From the NCBI GenBank assembly GCA_945861535.1, contig CAMAUZ010000049.1:1-55879 (forward strand): 55,879 bases of DNA, read 5' to 3'. The translations under genes were made by a program, and so were the position numbers. The notes under the pieces were generated by a model. The model was not told the origin of the DNA. It searched no databases and was given only the letters and a program-made list of their open reading frames with translations. The DNA is from Akkermansia muciniphila (GTDB lineage: Bacteria; Verrucomicrobiota; Verrucomicrobiia; Limisphaerales; BJHT01). This document shows, piece by piece, positions 18,361-27,317 of the stretch (the stretch's first letter is position 1; each line of letters begins with the position of its first letter).

Positions 18361-18366
18361 CCCAAC

Positions 18367-19818
18367 TCAACGAGCGCCCAGCGAACCGCCCTGATAGTCC
18401 AGCGCGGCGCGTTGCAGGAGATACTCGTAGCGGGCGGTGGCCTGGGCGATTTCGGCGGTGGTGAGGTTGAGCTGGGCCTGGCTGAGTTCGGTGATGCTGC
18501 TGGCCCCGAGTTTGTAGCGGGCGGCGGCAAGGTCATGCGCGCTGCGGGAGTGCTCGAGCAACTTGGCCGTCAACGCCAGACGTTCATGCGCGTGCCGGGC
18601 GCGCAACACCGCCAGCCGCACGTCGCGGATGACGTTCTGCTCCTCGTCCTTCACGGTTTCCTCCGCGGCGCGGGCCTTCAACTCGGCCTCCTTCTGCCGC
18701 GCCGTGTCCCGACCGCCGGTGAACAGCGGCAGATTCAGCACCAAGCCGGCGGTGGCGTAGGTATCCTCCATGCGCCGGTCGTGGACGGGGATGACGCCCA
18801 CGCCGGCCAGCACGTTGACCGTCGGGTAATGCGCCGCGCGGTCGGCGCGCGCCTGCTTTTGCGCGGCGTCGCGCTCGGCGCGCAGGCGGTCCAGCTCCGG
18901 CCGGCGGCGCAAGGCATCCGCCACGAGCGGCGCGGCGTCCTCCGGCGGACTGGCGGGCACCGGCTCCTCGGCCAGCGCATACGTCCGCGATTCACGTTCG
19001 CCGAGCAGCGTGCCCAACGCCGTGAAGGCGGCGTCGAGGTCGTTGTGTGCGCGGAGTTGGAGCAGGCGCGCCTCCTCCAGCGCCACGCGGGCGAAGCTCA
19101 CGTCGAGGTCGGACTTCAACTGGTTCTTCGCCAGCGCGCTGACCTGGTCGAGCAACGTCTGGCGGGTGGTGACGGTCTGGTCCACCACCCGCAGGACGGA
19201 CTGCGACTGCTGCGCGCCGAAGTAGGCCGCGCTGACGGCGAGCACGAGCTGCGCACGCACGGTGTCGGTGCCGGCCTCCTCGGCGCGGGCCTTGTCCTTC
19301 GCGCCGCCGAGCAGGTTGTCCGTGCGGCCAAAGTCGGTGAGCAACTGGCTGACGTTGAGGCCGCCCGCCACGCGCTCGAAGATGGCCGGGTTGTTGATGC
19401 CGCCGGGCGCACCGTAGCGCGTGTTCGCGTCCGCCGCGCCGACGGCGACCGCGCTGAGGGTGAAGGTGGGCAGAAGCGCGGCGCGGGTTTGCTGCACGGC
19501 CTGCCGCGCGGCGAGGGCCTTGAACTCGGCGGCGGTGATGCGCGGATGCTGGCGCAGCGCGAGGTCGCGGGCTTCCTGCAAGGTGAGCTTCTCGGCAGCG
19601 CCAAGCTCCCCGCTCCAAGCGCCCAAGAAACACCAGGCTCCAAGCGCCAGGGTCAAAACGCGGAGGGTGCTGCCGTGGCGGAGCGCCGAGCATTGCCCGG
19701 CTTCGCGGCGGCCACCACCACCGGCCGGGCATTGCCCGGCGCTCCGATTCTTGGAGCTTGGAACTTGGAGCTTCATGGGAGTTTGGGTTTGGGTTTGGGG
19801 AATCTCTTTCATTGCCAT
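18367..19818 (-). CDS. TolC-family outer membrane efflux protein with repeat-derived N-terminus
   Basis: This 483-residue outer membrane channel closes the tripartite pump encoded just upstream. Two outer-membrane-factor repeats are visible, with LTLQEARDLALRQHPRI at the mature start, VSQLLTDFGRTDNLL and LVLNLPLFTGGRD at equivalent sites, and long helical stretches between. The ATG at 19816-19818 overlaps the pump stop (TGATG). The first roughly 75 residues are odd: MKLQVPSSK, a glycine-rich stretch and then LALGAWCFLGAW, which serves as the hydrophobic core of the signal peptide. All of this is encoded by dispersed repeats (a heptad AAGCTCC-type array and the palindrome 19679-19746). No better start lies inside, so the repeat DNA appears to be translated. 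Confidence 0.87.
   Translation of the reverse strand: MAMKEIPQTQTQTPMKLQVPSSKNRSAGQCPAGGGGRREAGQCSALRHGSTLRVLTLALGAWCFLGAWSGELGAAEKLTLQEARDLALRQHPRITAAEFKALAARQAVQQTRAALLPTFTLSAVAVGAADANTRYGAPGGINNPAIFERVAGGLNVSQLLTDFGRTDNLLGGAKDKARAEEAGTDTVRAQLVLAVSAAYFGAQQSQSVLRVVDQTVTTRQTLLDQVSALAKNQLKSDLDVSFARVALEEARLLQLRAHNDLDAAFTALGTLLGERESRTYALAEEPVPASPPEDAAPLVADALRRRPELDRLRAERDAAQKQARADRAAHYPTVNVLAGVGVIPVHDRRMEDTYATAGLVLNLPLFTGGRDTARQKEAELKARAAEETVKDEEQNVIRDVRLAVLRARHAHERLALTAKLLEHSRSAHDLAAARYKLGASSITELSQAQLNLTTAEIAQATARYEYLLQRAALDYQGGSLGAR
19679..19746. repeat. Palindromic repeat inside the TolC coding region
   Basis: The arms at 19679-19700 and 19725-19746 are inverted copies of a CGGAGCGCCGAGCATTGCC-type sequence (20 of 22 matching), around a short GC-rich loop. 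The same family is present at 41346-41415 and in part near 7513. Here it lies in frame within the 5' part of the TolC gene and adds about 23 codons without a stop. Confidence 0.8.
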
Positions 19819-22800
19819 CAAGCTGCCGGTGTTGCCGCGGTCGCCGGTTCCTGCCGGCCATAGACCAGCAGATACGCCGCCGGCACGATGAACACGGTGA
19901 GCACGAGCGACACGGCGAGGCCGCCGATGATCGCCATCGCGAGCGGCGCGTAGGCCTCGGCGCCCGTGCCGAGTTTGAGGGCCATCGGCAGCAGACCGAA
20001 GAGCGTGGCGAGGGAAGTCATCAGCACCGGACGGAGGCGGACGCGGCAGGCGAGGGCGACGGCTTCGCGGACGGTTTTGCCATCTTCGCGCAGGCGGTGG
20101 ATGAACTCGACGATGAGGATGCTGTTGGAGAGCACGATGCCGACCATCATCAGCACGCCCATGAGTGACATGACATTGAGCGAGGTGCCGGTGGCCCAGA
20201 GCGTGAGCAGCACGCCGGTGAGACCGGTGGGCACGGCGAGCAGAATCAGCAAGGGGTCCACGAACGACTGGAATTGCGCGACGAGGATCAGATAGACCAG
20301 CACGACGGAGAGCAGCAGGCCGATGCCGAAACTGCGGAACGAGGCCTCCATCCCTTGCACCATGCCGCGGACATAAATGCGGACGCCCTCCGGCAGCGGC
20401 GTCTCGGCGATGATCCGGCGCACGTCGCGCGCGGCGCGGCCGAGGTCTTCGCCGTCGGGTGCGACGAAGACATTGATGACGCGGCGGAGTTGGTAATGGT
20501 TGACCTCGGTGGGCGCGCGGGCGGTGGTGATTTTGCTGACGGCGTCGAGGCGGGTGCCGCGTTTCTGGCCCGCGGCGCGGAGGGGAATGGCCTGCAGGTC
20601 GCCGAGATCGCTGATCGAGTTCTCGGGATATTGCACGGTGAGGATGTAGTCGTTGCCGCTCTTGGGATCCACGAAGTAGCTCGGGGCGATCATCGAGCCG
20701 GAGGTGAGCGCGGTGATCACGTTTTGGATGACCTCTTTCGAACTGAGTCCGAGTTCGGCGGCGCGGGCGCGGTCCACGTCGAGTTTCAAGGCCGGGTAAT
20801 CAATGTCCTGCGGCACGAGCACATCGCTGATGCCGGGGAGCGCGCGGATTTTGCCGGCGAGTTCGGAGGCGAGGGCGTGGGTGGCCTCGAGGTTGGAGCC
20901 GGTGACCTGGATGTCGATGGGCGCCGGGAGGCCGAGGTTGAGCACGGCATCGACGAGGCCGCCGGCCTGGAAGTAGGCGCTGAGTTCAGGCAGGTCGGTC
21001 TGGAACCGGCGGCGGACGCGGGCCATGTATTCGTAGCTGCCGTGCTTCCGCTGCTTCTTGAGGCTGACCTGCACGGTGGCGGTGTGCTGGCCGGAGTTGC
21101 TCGTGTAGATGGAACTGAAGCCGGGCTGCACGCCGATGTTCGCCACGATGACGTCGATGTCCTCGGGCGCGACTTCGGCCCGGATAATGGCCTCGATTTT
21201 GGTGGTGTATTTCTCGGTGATTTCCACGCGGGTGCCGGTGGGAGCCTTGAGATTGATGACGAACTGGCCGGGGTCGGTGCGCGGGAAGTAGGCGACGCGC
21301 AACGCGGGGTACAGCCCGAGGCTCAGGAGAAACACACCGATGATGGTCAGCACCGTCGCGACGGGCCGGTGGAGCGCGAGGTTGAGCGCGCGGTCGTAGC
21401 CGCCGAGGAAGGTGTGGAACTTGAGGTTGAACCAATGATTGAAGCCGCCGCCTTCGCTCGGGTCGTGGTCGTGTTTATGACCCTTGATGAACTTGGCGCA
21501 GAAGACCGGCACGACGGTGAGCGCGACGATATACGAGGCGAACATGGAGAAGATGACCGCCAGCGCCAGCGCCATGAAGAGGAAGCGGCTCACGCCGTAG
21601 AGCAGCGTTACGGGGAAGAAGACGACGACCGTGGTGAGCGTCGCGGCGAGCACGGGCAGGGCCATTTCGCGGCCCCCTTTTTCGGCGGCGACGGCGGGCG
21701 TTTCGCCGAGTTCGAGGTGGCGGAAGATGTTTTCGAGGACGACGACGGAGTTGTCGATCAGGCGGCTGAAGGCCAGCGCGAGGCCGCCCAGCACCATGGT
21801 GTTGATGGTCGAGTCGCCGAGGGAGAGCGCGAGAAAGGCGGCCAGCGCCGAGAGCGGAATCGAGAGGAACACGGCGAGCGTGCCGCGCAGGCTGCCGAGG
21901 AAGACGAGGATCATCACGCCGGTGAGCACGAGGCCGATGGCACCTTCGTGCAGCAGGTTCGAGATGGCGTCGCGGACGAAAACGGACTGGTCGAAGACGA
22001 CGTTGGCGAGCAGTTCCTTGGGCACGTCCACGAGGCTCGCGAGCTTTTCCTTGATGCCGTCCACCACCGCGATGGTGTTGGCGTCACCGCCTTGTTTGAG
22101 GACGGGGAGATAGACGGAGCGCTGGCCGTCCACGCGGACGACATTGCCCTGCAATTGGTAGGCATCCTTGGCGATACCGACATCGCCGACGAGGACGGAG
22201 GAGTTGCCCACGGTTTTGAGCGGGAGCTTGTTCACGTCCTCAACATCGCGGAGCTGGGAGTTGGCATAGACGTTGTAGGTGAACGGGCCGAGGCGGACGT
22301 CGCCGGCGGGGAGGATGAGGTTCGAGTCGTTGACGGCGCGGACGACATCCATGACGGAGAGCTGGTGGGACTCGAGTTTCAGCGGGTCCACATAAACCAT
22401 GATCTGGCGATACTTGCCGCCGAAGGGTTGCGGCACCGAAGCGCCGGGGACGCCGGCGACTTGGTTGCGGACGGCATATTGGCCGGTGTCGCGGAGCTGG
22501 GTTTCGGTGAGGCCCTCGCCTTTGAGCGTGATGAGGCAGACGGGGAGGCTGGAGGCGTCGAACTTGAGCACGACAGGCGGCAGCGTGCCGGGCGGCAGGC
22601 GGCGGAGGTTGGCGGAGGCGAGGTTGGCGATGGTGCTGACGGCGGTGTCAGCGTTCTGGCCGGGCTGGAAATAAATCTTGATGAGGCTCACGCCGGGCAG
22701 GGAGCGGCTCTCGATGTGTTCGATGCCGCTGGCCAGCGTGAAGAAGCGTTCGAAGCGGCCGGTGATGTTGTTTTCGATCTGCTCGGGCGGCATCCCGGTG

Positions 22801-22946
22801 AAGAACGTGGCTACGACCACGACGGGGATGTTGATTTTCGGGAAGAGATCGACCGGCATCCGCACCAGGCTGGTGATGCCGATCACGCAGGTGAGCAGGC
22901 ACGCGACGATGGTGAGGTAGGGATAACGCAGGGCGAAGCGGGTCAT
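19818..22946 (-). CDS. RND efflux pump, inner membrane transporter (HAE1/AcrB-like)
   Basis: This 1042-residue proton-driven pump of the resistance-nodulation-division superfamily has two repeats of six membrane helices and two large periplasmic loops. The start MTRFALRYPYLTIV leads to the first helix, and DLFPKINIPVV and the GMPPEQIENNI stretch mark the porter domain. SRLIDNSVVVLENIFRHLE in helix 4 carries the proton-relay aspartate region. FFPRTDPGQFVINLKAPTGT begins the second loop. ATG 22944-22946 overlaps the stop of the RraA-like gene by ATGA. A longer frame upstream only shadows that gene. The single aspartate of helix 4 and a histidine-rich loop (HKHDHD) leave metal versus drug specificity undecided. 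Confidence 0.93.
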   Translation of the reverse strand: MTRFALRYPYLTIVACLLTCVIGITSLVRMPVDLFPKINIPVVVVATFFTGMPPEQIENNITGRFERFFTLASGIEHIESRSLPGVSLIKIYFQPGQNADTAVSTIANLASANLRRLPPGTLPPVVLKFDASSLPVCLITLKGEGLTETQLRDTGQYAVRNQVAGVPGASVPQPFGGKYRQIMVYVDPLKLESHQLSVMDVVRAVNDSNLILPAGDVRLGPFTYNVYANSQLRDVEDVNKLPLKTVGNSSVLVGDVGIAKDAYQLQGNVVRVDGQRSVYLPVLKQGGDANTIAVVDGIKEKLASLVDVPKELLANVVFDQSVFVRDAISNLLHEGAIGLVLTGVMILVFLGSLRGTLAVFLSIPLSALAAFLALSLGDSTINTMVLGGLALAFSRLIDNSVVVLENIFRHLELGETPAVAAEKGGREMALPVLAATLTTVVVFFPVTLLYGVSRFLFMALALAVIFSMFASYIVALTVVPVFCAKFIKGHKHDHDPSEGGGFNHWFNLKFHTFLGGYDRALNLALHRPVATVLTIIGVFLLSLGLYPALRVAYFPRTDPGQFVINLKAPTGTRVEITEKYTTKIEAIIRAEVAPEDIDVIVANIGVQPGFSSIYTSNSGQHTATVQVSLKKQRKHGSYEYMARVRRRFQTDLPELSAYFQAGGLVDAVLNLGLPAPIDIQVTGSNLEATHALASELAGKIRALPGISDVLVPQDIDYPALKLDVDRARAAELGLSSKEVIQNVITALTSGSMIAPSYFVDPKSGNDYILTVQYPENSISDLGDLQAIPLRAAGQKRGTRLDAVSKITTARAPTEVNHYQLRRVINVFVAPDGEDLGRAARDVRRIIAETPLPEGVRIYVRGMVQGMEASFRSFGIGLLLSVVLVYLILVAQFQSFVDPLLILLAVPTGLTGVLLTLWATGTSLNVMSLMGVLMMVGIVLSNSILIVEFIHRLREDGKTVREAVALACRVRLRPVLMTSLATLFGLLPMALKLGTGAEAYAPLAMAIIGGLAVSLVLTVFIVPAAYLLVYGRQEPATAATPAA

Positions 22947-23641
22947 GCGGGCGGTGCTCCTTTCAGCGCGGCGCGGAGGCGGGCGACGGTGAAGTCGGGG
23001 GACTGGCAGAGTTCGATCAAGCGCCGGTCGGAAGCGATCAGGCGGGCGGCGGCGGCGGGGATTTGCGCCGCAATGGCGGGCGGGACGCCGAGCACGCCGT
23101 GGCGGTCGCCGTGGAGGAGGTCGCCGGGCCGGATGGTCAACCCGCCGACGACGACCGGTTGGCCGAAGTCCACGAGATGCACGTAGGCGTGCGAGACGGC
23201 GACGCTGCCGGCGAACACCTGGAGGCCGGTGGATTCGATGCCGGGGAGGTCGTGCGCGGAGCCGTTGGTGAGGACGCCGACGCACCCGAGGGCTTTGAAG
23301 ATGTGCGCATGAACTTCACCGAGGAACGAGCCGAGGCCGAGGCGTTCGCTCGCGTCCTGGATGACCACGATACGCGGGGCGGGAAGTGCGAGGAGTTGAT
23401 CCCACCAGTCGTTGCGTTCGATGGGCGGGCGGCCATCGATCGGCGGGCCGGAGGCGCGGATGCGGAGGGTGAAGGCGTGGCCGACGAGCGGGGGCAACTG
23501 CGGAAACAGGCAGTGGATGGAGGGGTCCGTGAAGCCTTCGTTGCGCAGGCGGACGCCGAAGGTTTCGATGGCGTTGGCGACGGTGCAGGTGTCGAGGCGG
23601 CGCAGGGCGGTGAGGGATTCGGGGGTGAGCGGGGTGGTCAT
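22943..23641 (-). CDS. RraA-like / HMG-aldolase family protein
   Basis: This 232-residue protein belongs to the RraA/4-hydroxy-4-methyl-2-oxoglutarate aldolase fold. It starts with the typical LDTCTVANAIE segment, then VIQDASERLGLGSFLGEVHA, GVLTNGSAHD and PGDLLHGDRHGVLGVP. In classical aldolases the last residues of the NG..RD signature form an Arg-Asp pair at the active site. Here the arginine is a histidine (NGSAHD), so catalysis may differ. Members act as aldolases or oxaloacetate decarboxylases or, in enterobacteria, as RNase E inhibitors. The ATGA overlap with the RND pump gene implies translational coupling, which is an unexpected partner. It is separated from the membrane-fusion gene by a repeat-filled 240-base gap. 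Confidence 0.85.
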   Translation of the reverse strand: MTTPLTPESLTALRRLDTCTVANAIETFGVRLRNEGFTDPSIHCLFPQLPPLVGHAFTLRIRASGPPIDGRPPIERNDWWDQLLALPAPRIVVIQDASERLGLGSFLGEVHAHIFKALGCVGVLTNGSAHDLPGIESTGLQVFAGSVAVSHAYVHLVDFGQPVVVGGLTIRPGDLLHGDRHGVLGVPPAIAAQIPAAAARLIASDRRLIELCQSPDFTVARLRAALKGAPPA

Positions 23642-23693
23642 GGGCGAGGTGTGCGCGTGGCATGGCGGACGGGCGGGAGGGACGTGCTCCTGG

Positions 23694-23846
23694 TAGCCGC
23701 CGACGTGAGGAGGCGGAGGCCCCCGTCCAGCGACGCAGGACGCGTACTAGAGCGCTGAACCGCGATAGGTAGGGCGCGTCTGTCCTCAGCGCGCCGCCGC
23801 ACCGTGCGAACATCCCCCCGGCGCGCTGAGGACAGACGCGCCCTAC
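23694..23846. repeat. Two palindromic repeats between efflux genes
   Basis: Near 23694-23720 is one arm of the GTAGCCGCCGACGTGAGGAG family, whose full form is at 27431-27503. Positions 23769-23796 and 23819-23846 are a perfect 28-bp inverted repeat (GTAGGGCGCGTCTGTCC... type), repeated with one mismatch at 48813-48889. Together they fill the gap between the membrane fusion gene and the RraA-like gene and could end or attenuate transcription inside the efflux operon. Confidence 0.85.
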
Positions 23847-23882
23847 CACTAGGCTCAGGGAAAGTTTTCACAGGCAGTTGGT

Positions 23883-25205
23883 TCAGTTCGCCGTGGGCAG
23901 TTCGACGAGTTTGGTTTCCACCTTCTGGCCTGGTTTCAACTGGCCGCGGCCGCCGATGATGACGAGGTCATTTTCCGCGAGGCCGGCGAGCACTTCGGCG
24001 AGATTGGCGGTTTCGAGGCCGAGTTTCACGGCGCGTTCCTCGAAGGCGCCGGCGGCGTTGACGCGGCCCACGGTGCGCGGGTTGCCGCGCGAGAGTGCGG
24101 TCTGCGGGACGGTGAGAACCTTTTCCCGCCGGTCGAGAACCAGTGCGACGTTAGCGTACATTCCGGGAATGAGTTCGCGGTCGGGGTTCGGCACGTCCAC
24201 TTGCGCCTCCATGCTGCGCGTCGCGGCGTCCACTTCACCGGCGATGCGGGAAACGGTGCCGGTGAGTTTGCGGCCGAGATTGGGCACGGTGATTTCGACC
24301 GTGGCACCCGGCTTCACGCGCGCGACGTGGGAGGCGGAAACCGGGAAGACCAGCCGCAGTTTGTCCACCGACACGAGCCGCACAATCGGCACGGCGGGCG
24401 CGCTGGGGGACAGGCCGCCGCGCACCAGGTCGCCGACATCCGAGAAGCGCTTGGTGACCATGCCCGCAAACGGTGCAGTGATCCGCGTGTAAGTCTGCTT
24501 GGCCTCGAGCCGGTGGATGTCGGCGGTGGCAACGAGCACGCCGTCCCGCACCGCGAGGATGGTGGCCTTGGCGGCGGAGAAGCCGGCGCGCGCGGAGGCT
24601 TGCACGGCGCGGGCTTCGTCCACAGCCGCGGCGGCGGTGCGCTCGCGGGATTGCGCGACGTCGAGTTCCTGCTGCGCGACGAGGCCGGGCTGGGTTTTGC
24701 TGACGGCGAGAAAGCGGTCGTAGGTCTGGTGCGCCTCGGCGTAGGCGGCGTCGGCGCGCTTGAGGCCGGCGTCGGCGCGGGCGATGTCCAGCTCGGCGCG
24801 GCGGGCGTCTTCCTCGGCGCGTTTCACGTCTTCCTCGGTGCGATGTTTGATCGCCTGGGCGCGTTCCAATTCTTCCTTGAACTCGGGGATTTCAATGGCC
24901 GCGATGAGCTGGCCGTTGGTCACGCGATCGCCGACATCAGCGTTCATCTGCTGCACAAAGCCGGCGACGTGCGCGTGCTGGTCGATGTCTTGGAAGGGTC
25001 GGAACTCGGCATCGAAAACAATTTCGCGGCTGAGATTTGCACGCGTCACGTGGGTGACGGCGACGATTGGGGTTTTCGCGCGGGACGACTTGTCCGCGGT
25101 CGCCGCATCGCCGTTGGATTGGTGGCAGCCAGTGAATCCGGCGGCGAGTGCGGTGGAGATGAACAGTGTGCGGAGGAATTTTCGGGAAATGTTAAGAGAC
25201 GACAT
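23883..25205 (-). CDS. RND membrane fusion protein (periplasmic adaptor), probable lipoprotein
   Basis: This 440-residue HlyD-type adaptor links the RND pump to TolC. It starts at ATG 25203-25205 (MSSLNISRKFL) with a signal ending GFTGC, which suggests lipid attachment. The domain order is a barrel-sandwich half (GFVQQMNADVGDRVTNGQLIA), a long helical hairpin (about residues 110-220, rich in E/A/R), the second lipoyl half (ITAPFAGMVTKRFSDVGDLV), a beta-barrel and a membrane-proximal domain (LVIIGGRGQLKPGQKV). The gene overlaps the sensor kinase gene by 14 bases, so regulation and pump are one transcription unit. A frame extending upstream to 25415 only shadows the kinase gene. Confidence 0.92.
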   Translation of the reverse strand: MSSLNISRKFLRTLFISTALAAGFTGCHQSNGDAATADKSSRAKTPIVAVTHVTRANLSREIVFDAEFRPFQDIDQHAHVAGFVQQMNADVGDRVTNGQLIAAIEIPEFKEELERAQAIKHRTEEDVKRAEEDARRAELDIARADAGLKRADAAYAEAHQTYDRFLAVSKTQPGLVAQQELDVAQSRERTAAAAVDEARAVQASARAGFSAAKATILAVRDGVLVATADIHRLEAKQTYTRITAPFAGMVTKRFSDVGDLVRGGLSPSAPAVPIVRLVSVDKLRLVFPVSASHVARVKPGATVEITVPNLGRKLTGTVSRIAGEVDAATRSMEAQVDVPNPDRELIPGMYANVALVLDRREKVLTVPQTALSRGNPRTVGRVNAAGAFEERAVKLGLETANLAEVLAGLAENDLVIIGGRGQLKPGQKVETKLVELPTAN

Positions 25206-26634
25206 GCGCGCCCTCCTTTTTGATTTCAGCGGTGGCCAGCGGGAGTGTGACTTTGAAACGGGAGCCGCGGCCTTCTTCGCTGCTGACTTCGACCTGGCCG
25301 CCGTGTGCGACGCAGATGGCTTTGACAATGGACAGCCCGATGCCCGCGCCGCCCATGGCCCGGGCGCGCGCCTTGTCCACGCGGAAGAAACGCTCGAAGA
25401 CACGGGGCAACGCATCGGCGGGGATGCCGATGCCCGTGTCGGCGATTTCGAGCACAGCCTGGCTGGCGTCGGTGCTGGTGCGCAGATTCACGCGGCCGTC
25501 GGCGGGGGTGTATTTGATGGCGTTGTCCAGGAGGTTCACGACGACTTGTTTGAGGCGCGCGCGGTCGCCCACGACGGGGACTTCGCCGTCGGCGCGGCAG
25601 GTGACGGTGATGTGCTTGTCCTCGGCGAGGAGGCACATCTGCTCGGCGGTGCTGGCGACGAGCTGGGCGAGATCGAAGCGGACCGACTCGGCCTGTGCCT
25701 CGCCGGCGTCCAGGCGCGAGAGGGCGAAGAGGCTCTCGACGATTTTCGTGAGCCGCTCGACTTCTTCGAGCGCGCTGCCAATGCGTTCCGGGAGGTCAGG
25801 GGCCGGGGGCGACTGCGTGAGGAGGGATTCGAGTTCGCCGCGGATGATGGTCAGCGGCGTGCGCAGCTCGTGCGAGGCGTCGGCCATGAAGCGCAGGTTG
25901 TGTTGAAAGGCGACATCCAGGCGGCTGATCATGTGGTTGAGGGCGGCGGAGAGCCGTTCGAGTTCGTCGCCGGTGCGCGCGACCGGCAGCCGTTCGATGA
26001 GGTTGTGTTGAGTGATCTGCTCGGCACTGCGGATGATCCGCTCGACCGGGGCGAAGGCCCGCCGGGCGAGGAACCAGCCCCCGCCCAACGCTCCCGCAAT
26101 CACCAACGGAAACGCCAGCGCCAGAGTGAACAGCCAGTCGCGCATCACGGCCTGCGCCGCGGCCAGCGGGGCACCGGCTTCGACGGTGTAGGCGGGCGCG
26201 CCGGCGGCGGGGTGGGGGACGGTGACGATGAGGAGGTCGTTGCCGTCCGCGGGCTGTTCGATGCGCGTGAACGTTTTTTTCACCGGCTGCGGCACGGGCG
26301 CGATCAGCGCCGGATCAAAGCTGGCATCGCGGGGCGCGGCGGAGGTGTAGAGCACGCCGCGGTCGCGGTGGGTGATGCGGATGAAGCGGCTGTTGATTTC
26401 CGGTGCGTAACGGTCGGTGATTTCCTGCGGGAGCGCGGCCTCGCCGGTTTCAGGCACGCGGGCGACAAGGGTGTCGGCGATGACGCGGGCGCGTTTGCTC
26501 TGCGAATCCGCGAGGCTGCGGTGGAGATGGTGACGCATTCCGAAATAGAGAAACACCCCGAGCAACAGGAACGCCGCCGTCAGGAGCGCCGCGTACCACG
26601 CGGTCAATTGGAAGGTGATCGAGCGCGGGTTCAT
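25192..26634 (-). CDS. Membrane sensor histidine kinase (HAMP-HisKA-HATPase)
   Basis: This 480-residue sensor has a first membrane helix at about residues 12-32, a periplasmic domain of about 130 residues and a second helix at 168-190. A HAMP linker follows, then the H box DASHELRTPL with H255, the N box (NLLDNAIKYT) and the G boxes DTGIGIP and GGAGIGLS. The layout is that of CusS/heavy-metal-type sensors and similar envelope-stress kinases. It overlaps the response regulator gene by ATGA and the adaptor gene by 14 bases, so it most likely senses a compound exported by the adjacent pump. Confidence 0.93.
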   Translation of the reverse strand: MNPRSITFQLTAWYAALLTAAFLLLGVFLYFGMRHHLHRSLADSQSKRARVIADTLVARVPETGEAALPQEITDRYAPEINSRFIRITHRDRGVLYTSAAPRDASFDPALIAPVPQPVKKTFTRIEQPADGNDLLIVTVPHPAAGAPAYTVEAGAPLAAAQAVMRDWLFTLALAFPLVIAGALGGGWFLARRAFAPVERIIRSAEQITQHNLIERLPVARTGDELERLSAALNHMISRLDVAFQHNLRFMADASHELRTPLTIIRGELESLLTQSPPAPDLPERIGSALEEVERLTKIVESLFALSRLDAGEAQAESVRFDLAQLVASTAEQMCLLAEDKHITVTCRADGEVPVVGDRARLKQVVVNLLDNAIKYTPADGRVNLRTSTDASQAVLEIADTGIGIPADALPRVFERFFRVDKARARAMGGAGIGLSIVKAICVAHGGQVEVSSEEGRGSRFKVTLPLATAEIKKEGAHVVS

Positions 26635-27317
26635 GCGGCGGTGGCGGCGGGTTCGCTGACGGAATAGCCCACGCCGCGCACGGTGCGGATGAGTTTCTGC
26701 GGATGCGGATCATCCACCTTGGCGCGCAGGTGGCGCACATAAACGTCCACGATGTTGGTCAGGCCTTCGAAGCTCTGATCCCAGACGTGCTCGATGATCA
26801 TGGTGCGCGAGAGGACGCGGTCGGCGTTGGCCATGAGGTATTCGAGGAGCGCGTATTCCTTGCTCGTGAGGTCGATGCGTTTGTCGGCGCGGCGGACCTG
26901 CTGGGTGAGGCGGTCGAGTTCGAGGTCGCCGACGCGCAGGACATTGGTGCGGGTGGCGGAAACGCGGCGCAGCAGGGCTTTCACGCGCACGAGCAATTCC
27001 GCGAAGGCAAACGGCTTCGTCAGATAATCATCCGCGCCCGCCTCGAAGGTCGCGACCTTCTCCGCCGTGGCGTCGCGCGCGGTGAGCACCAGCACGCTCA
27101 CGTCGCGGCGGTTGCGGCGGAGGCGCTGCAGGAGGTCGCCGCCGGAGAGGCCGGGCAGCATCAGGTCCAGCACCACGAGATCGTACTGACAGGCGTTGAG
27201 CATCTCCCAGCCGCTGGTGCCGTCGTGGGCGACATCCACCGCGAAGCGCTCCGCCCGCAGGCCGCGCGCGACGAAGTCGGCGAGCTTCTTTTCATCTTCG
27301 ATTACGAGCAGGCGCAT
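26631..27317 (-). CDS. OmpR/PhoB-family response regulator
   Basis: This 228-residue regulator has a receiver with E7-D8, phospho-acceptor D51 (VVLDLMLPGLSGG) and K101 (YLTKPF), then a winged-helix output domain ending in RTVRGVGYSVSEP, with YVRHLRAKVDDP as recognition-region signature. It is the first gene of the efflux operon and overlaps the kinase gene by ATGA. It probably activates its own operon. The 5' side is a repeat-rich spacer, and I could not single out a promoter or direct-repeat operator. Confidence 0.95.
   Translation of the reverse strand: MRLLVIEDEKKLADFVARGLRAERFAVDVAHDGTSGWEMLNACQYDLVVLDLMLPGLSGGDLLQRLRRNRRDVSVLVLTARDATAEKVATFEAGADDYLTKPFAFAELLVRVKALLRRVSATRTNVLRVGDLELDRLTQQVRRADKRIDLTSKEYALLEYLMANADRVLSRTMIIEHVWDQSFEGLTNIVDVYVRHLRAKVDDPHPQKLIRTVRGVGYSVSEPAATAA

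Noticed and set aside
18127-19863. 578-codon plus-strand frame through the palindromic repeat and TolC
   Set aside because: Its start is repeat-encoded (HPCLP and GKDACPT-type words that recur at other repeats) and the rest is the TolC shadow.
20274-23186. 970-codon plus-strand frame opposite the RND pump
   Set aside because: It mirrors the pump gene and its translation is repetitive acidic and glycine-rich sequence without family features.
22947-23285. Extended N-terminus of the RND pump
   Set aside because: The extra residues are Arg/Pro-rich shadow of the RraA-like gene. ATG 22944-22946 gives the normal first helix and an ATGA overlap.
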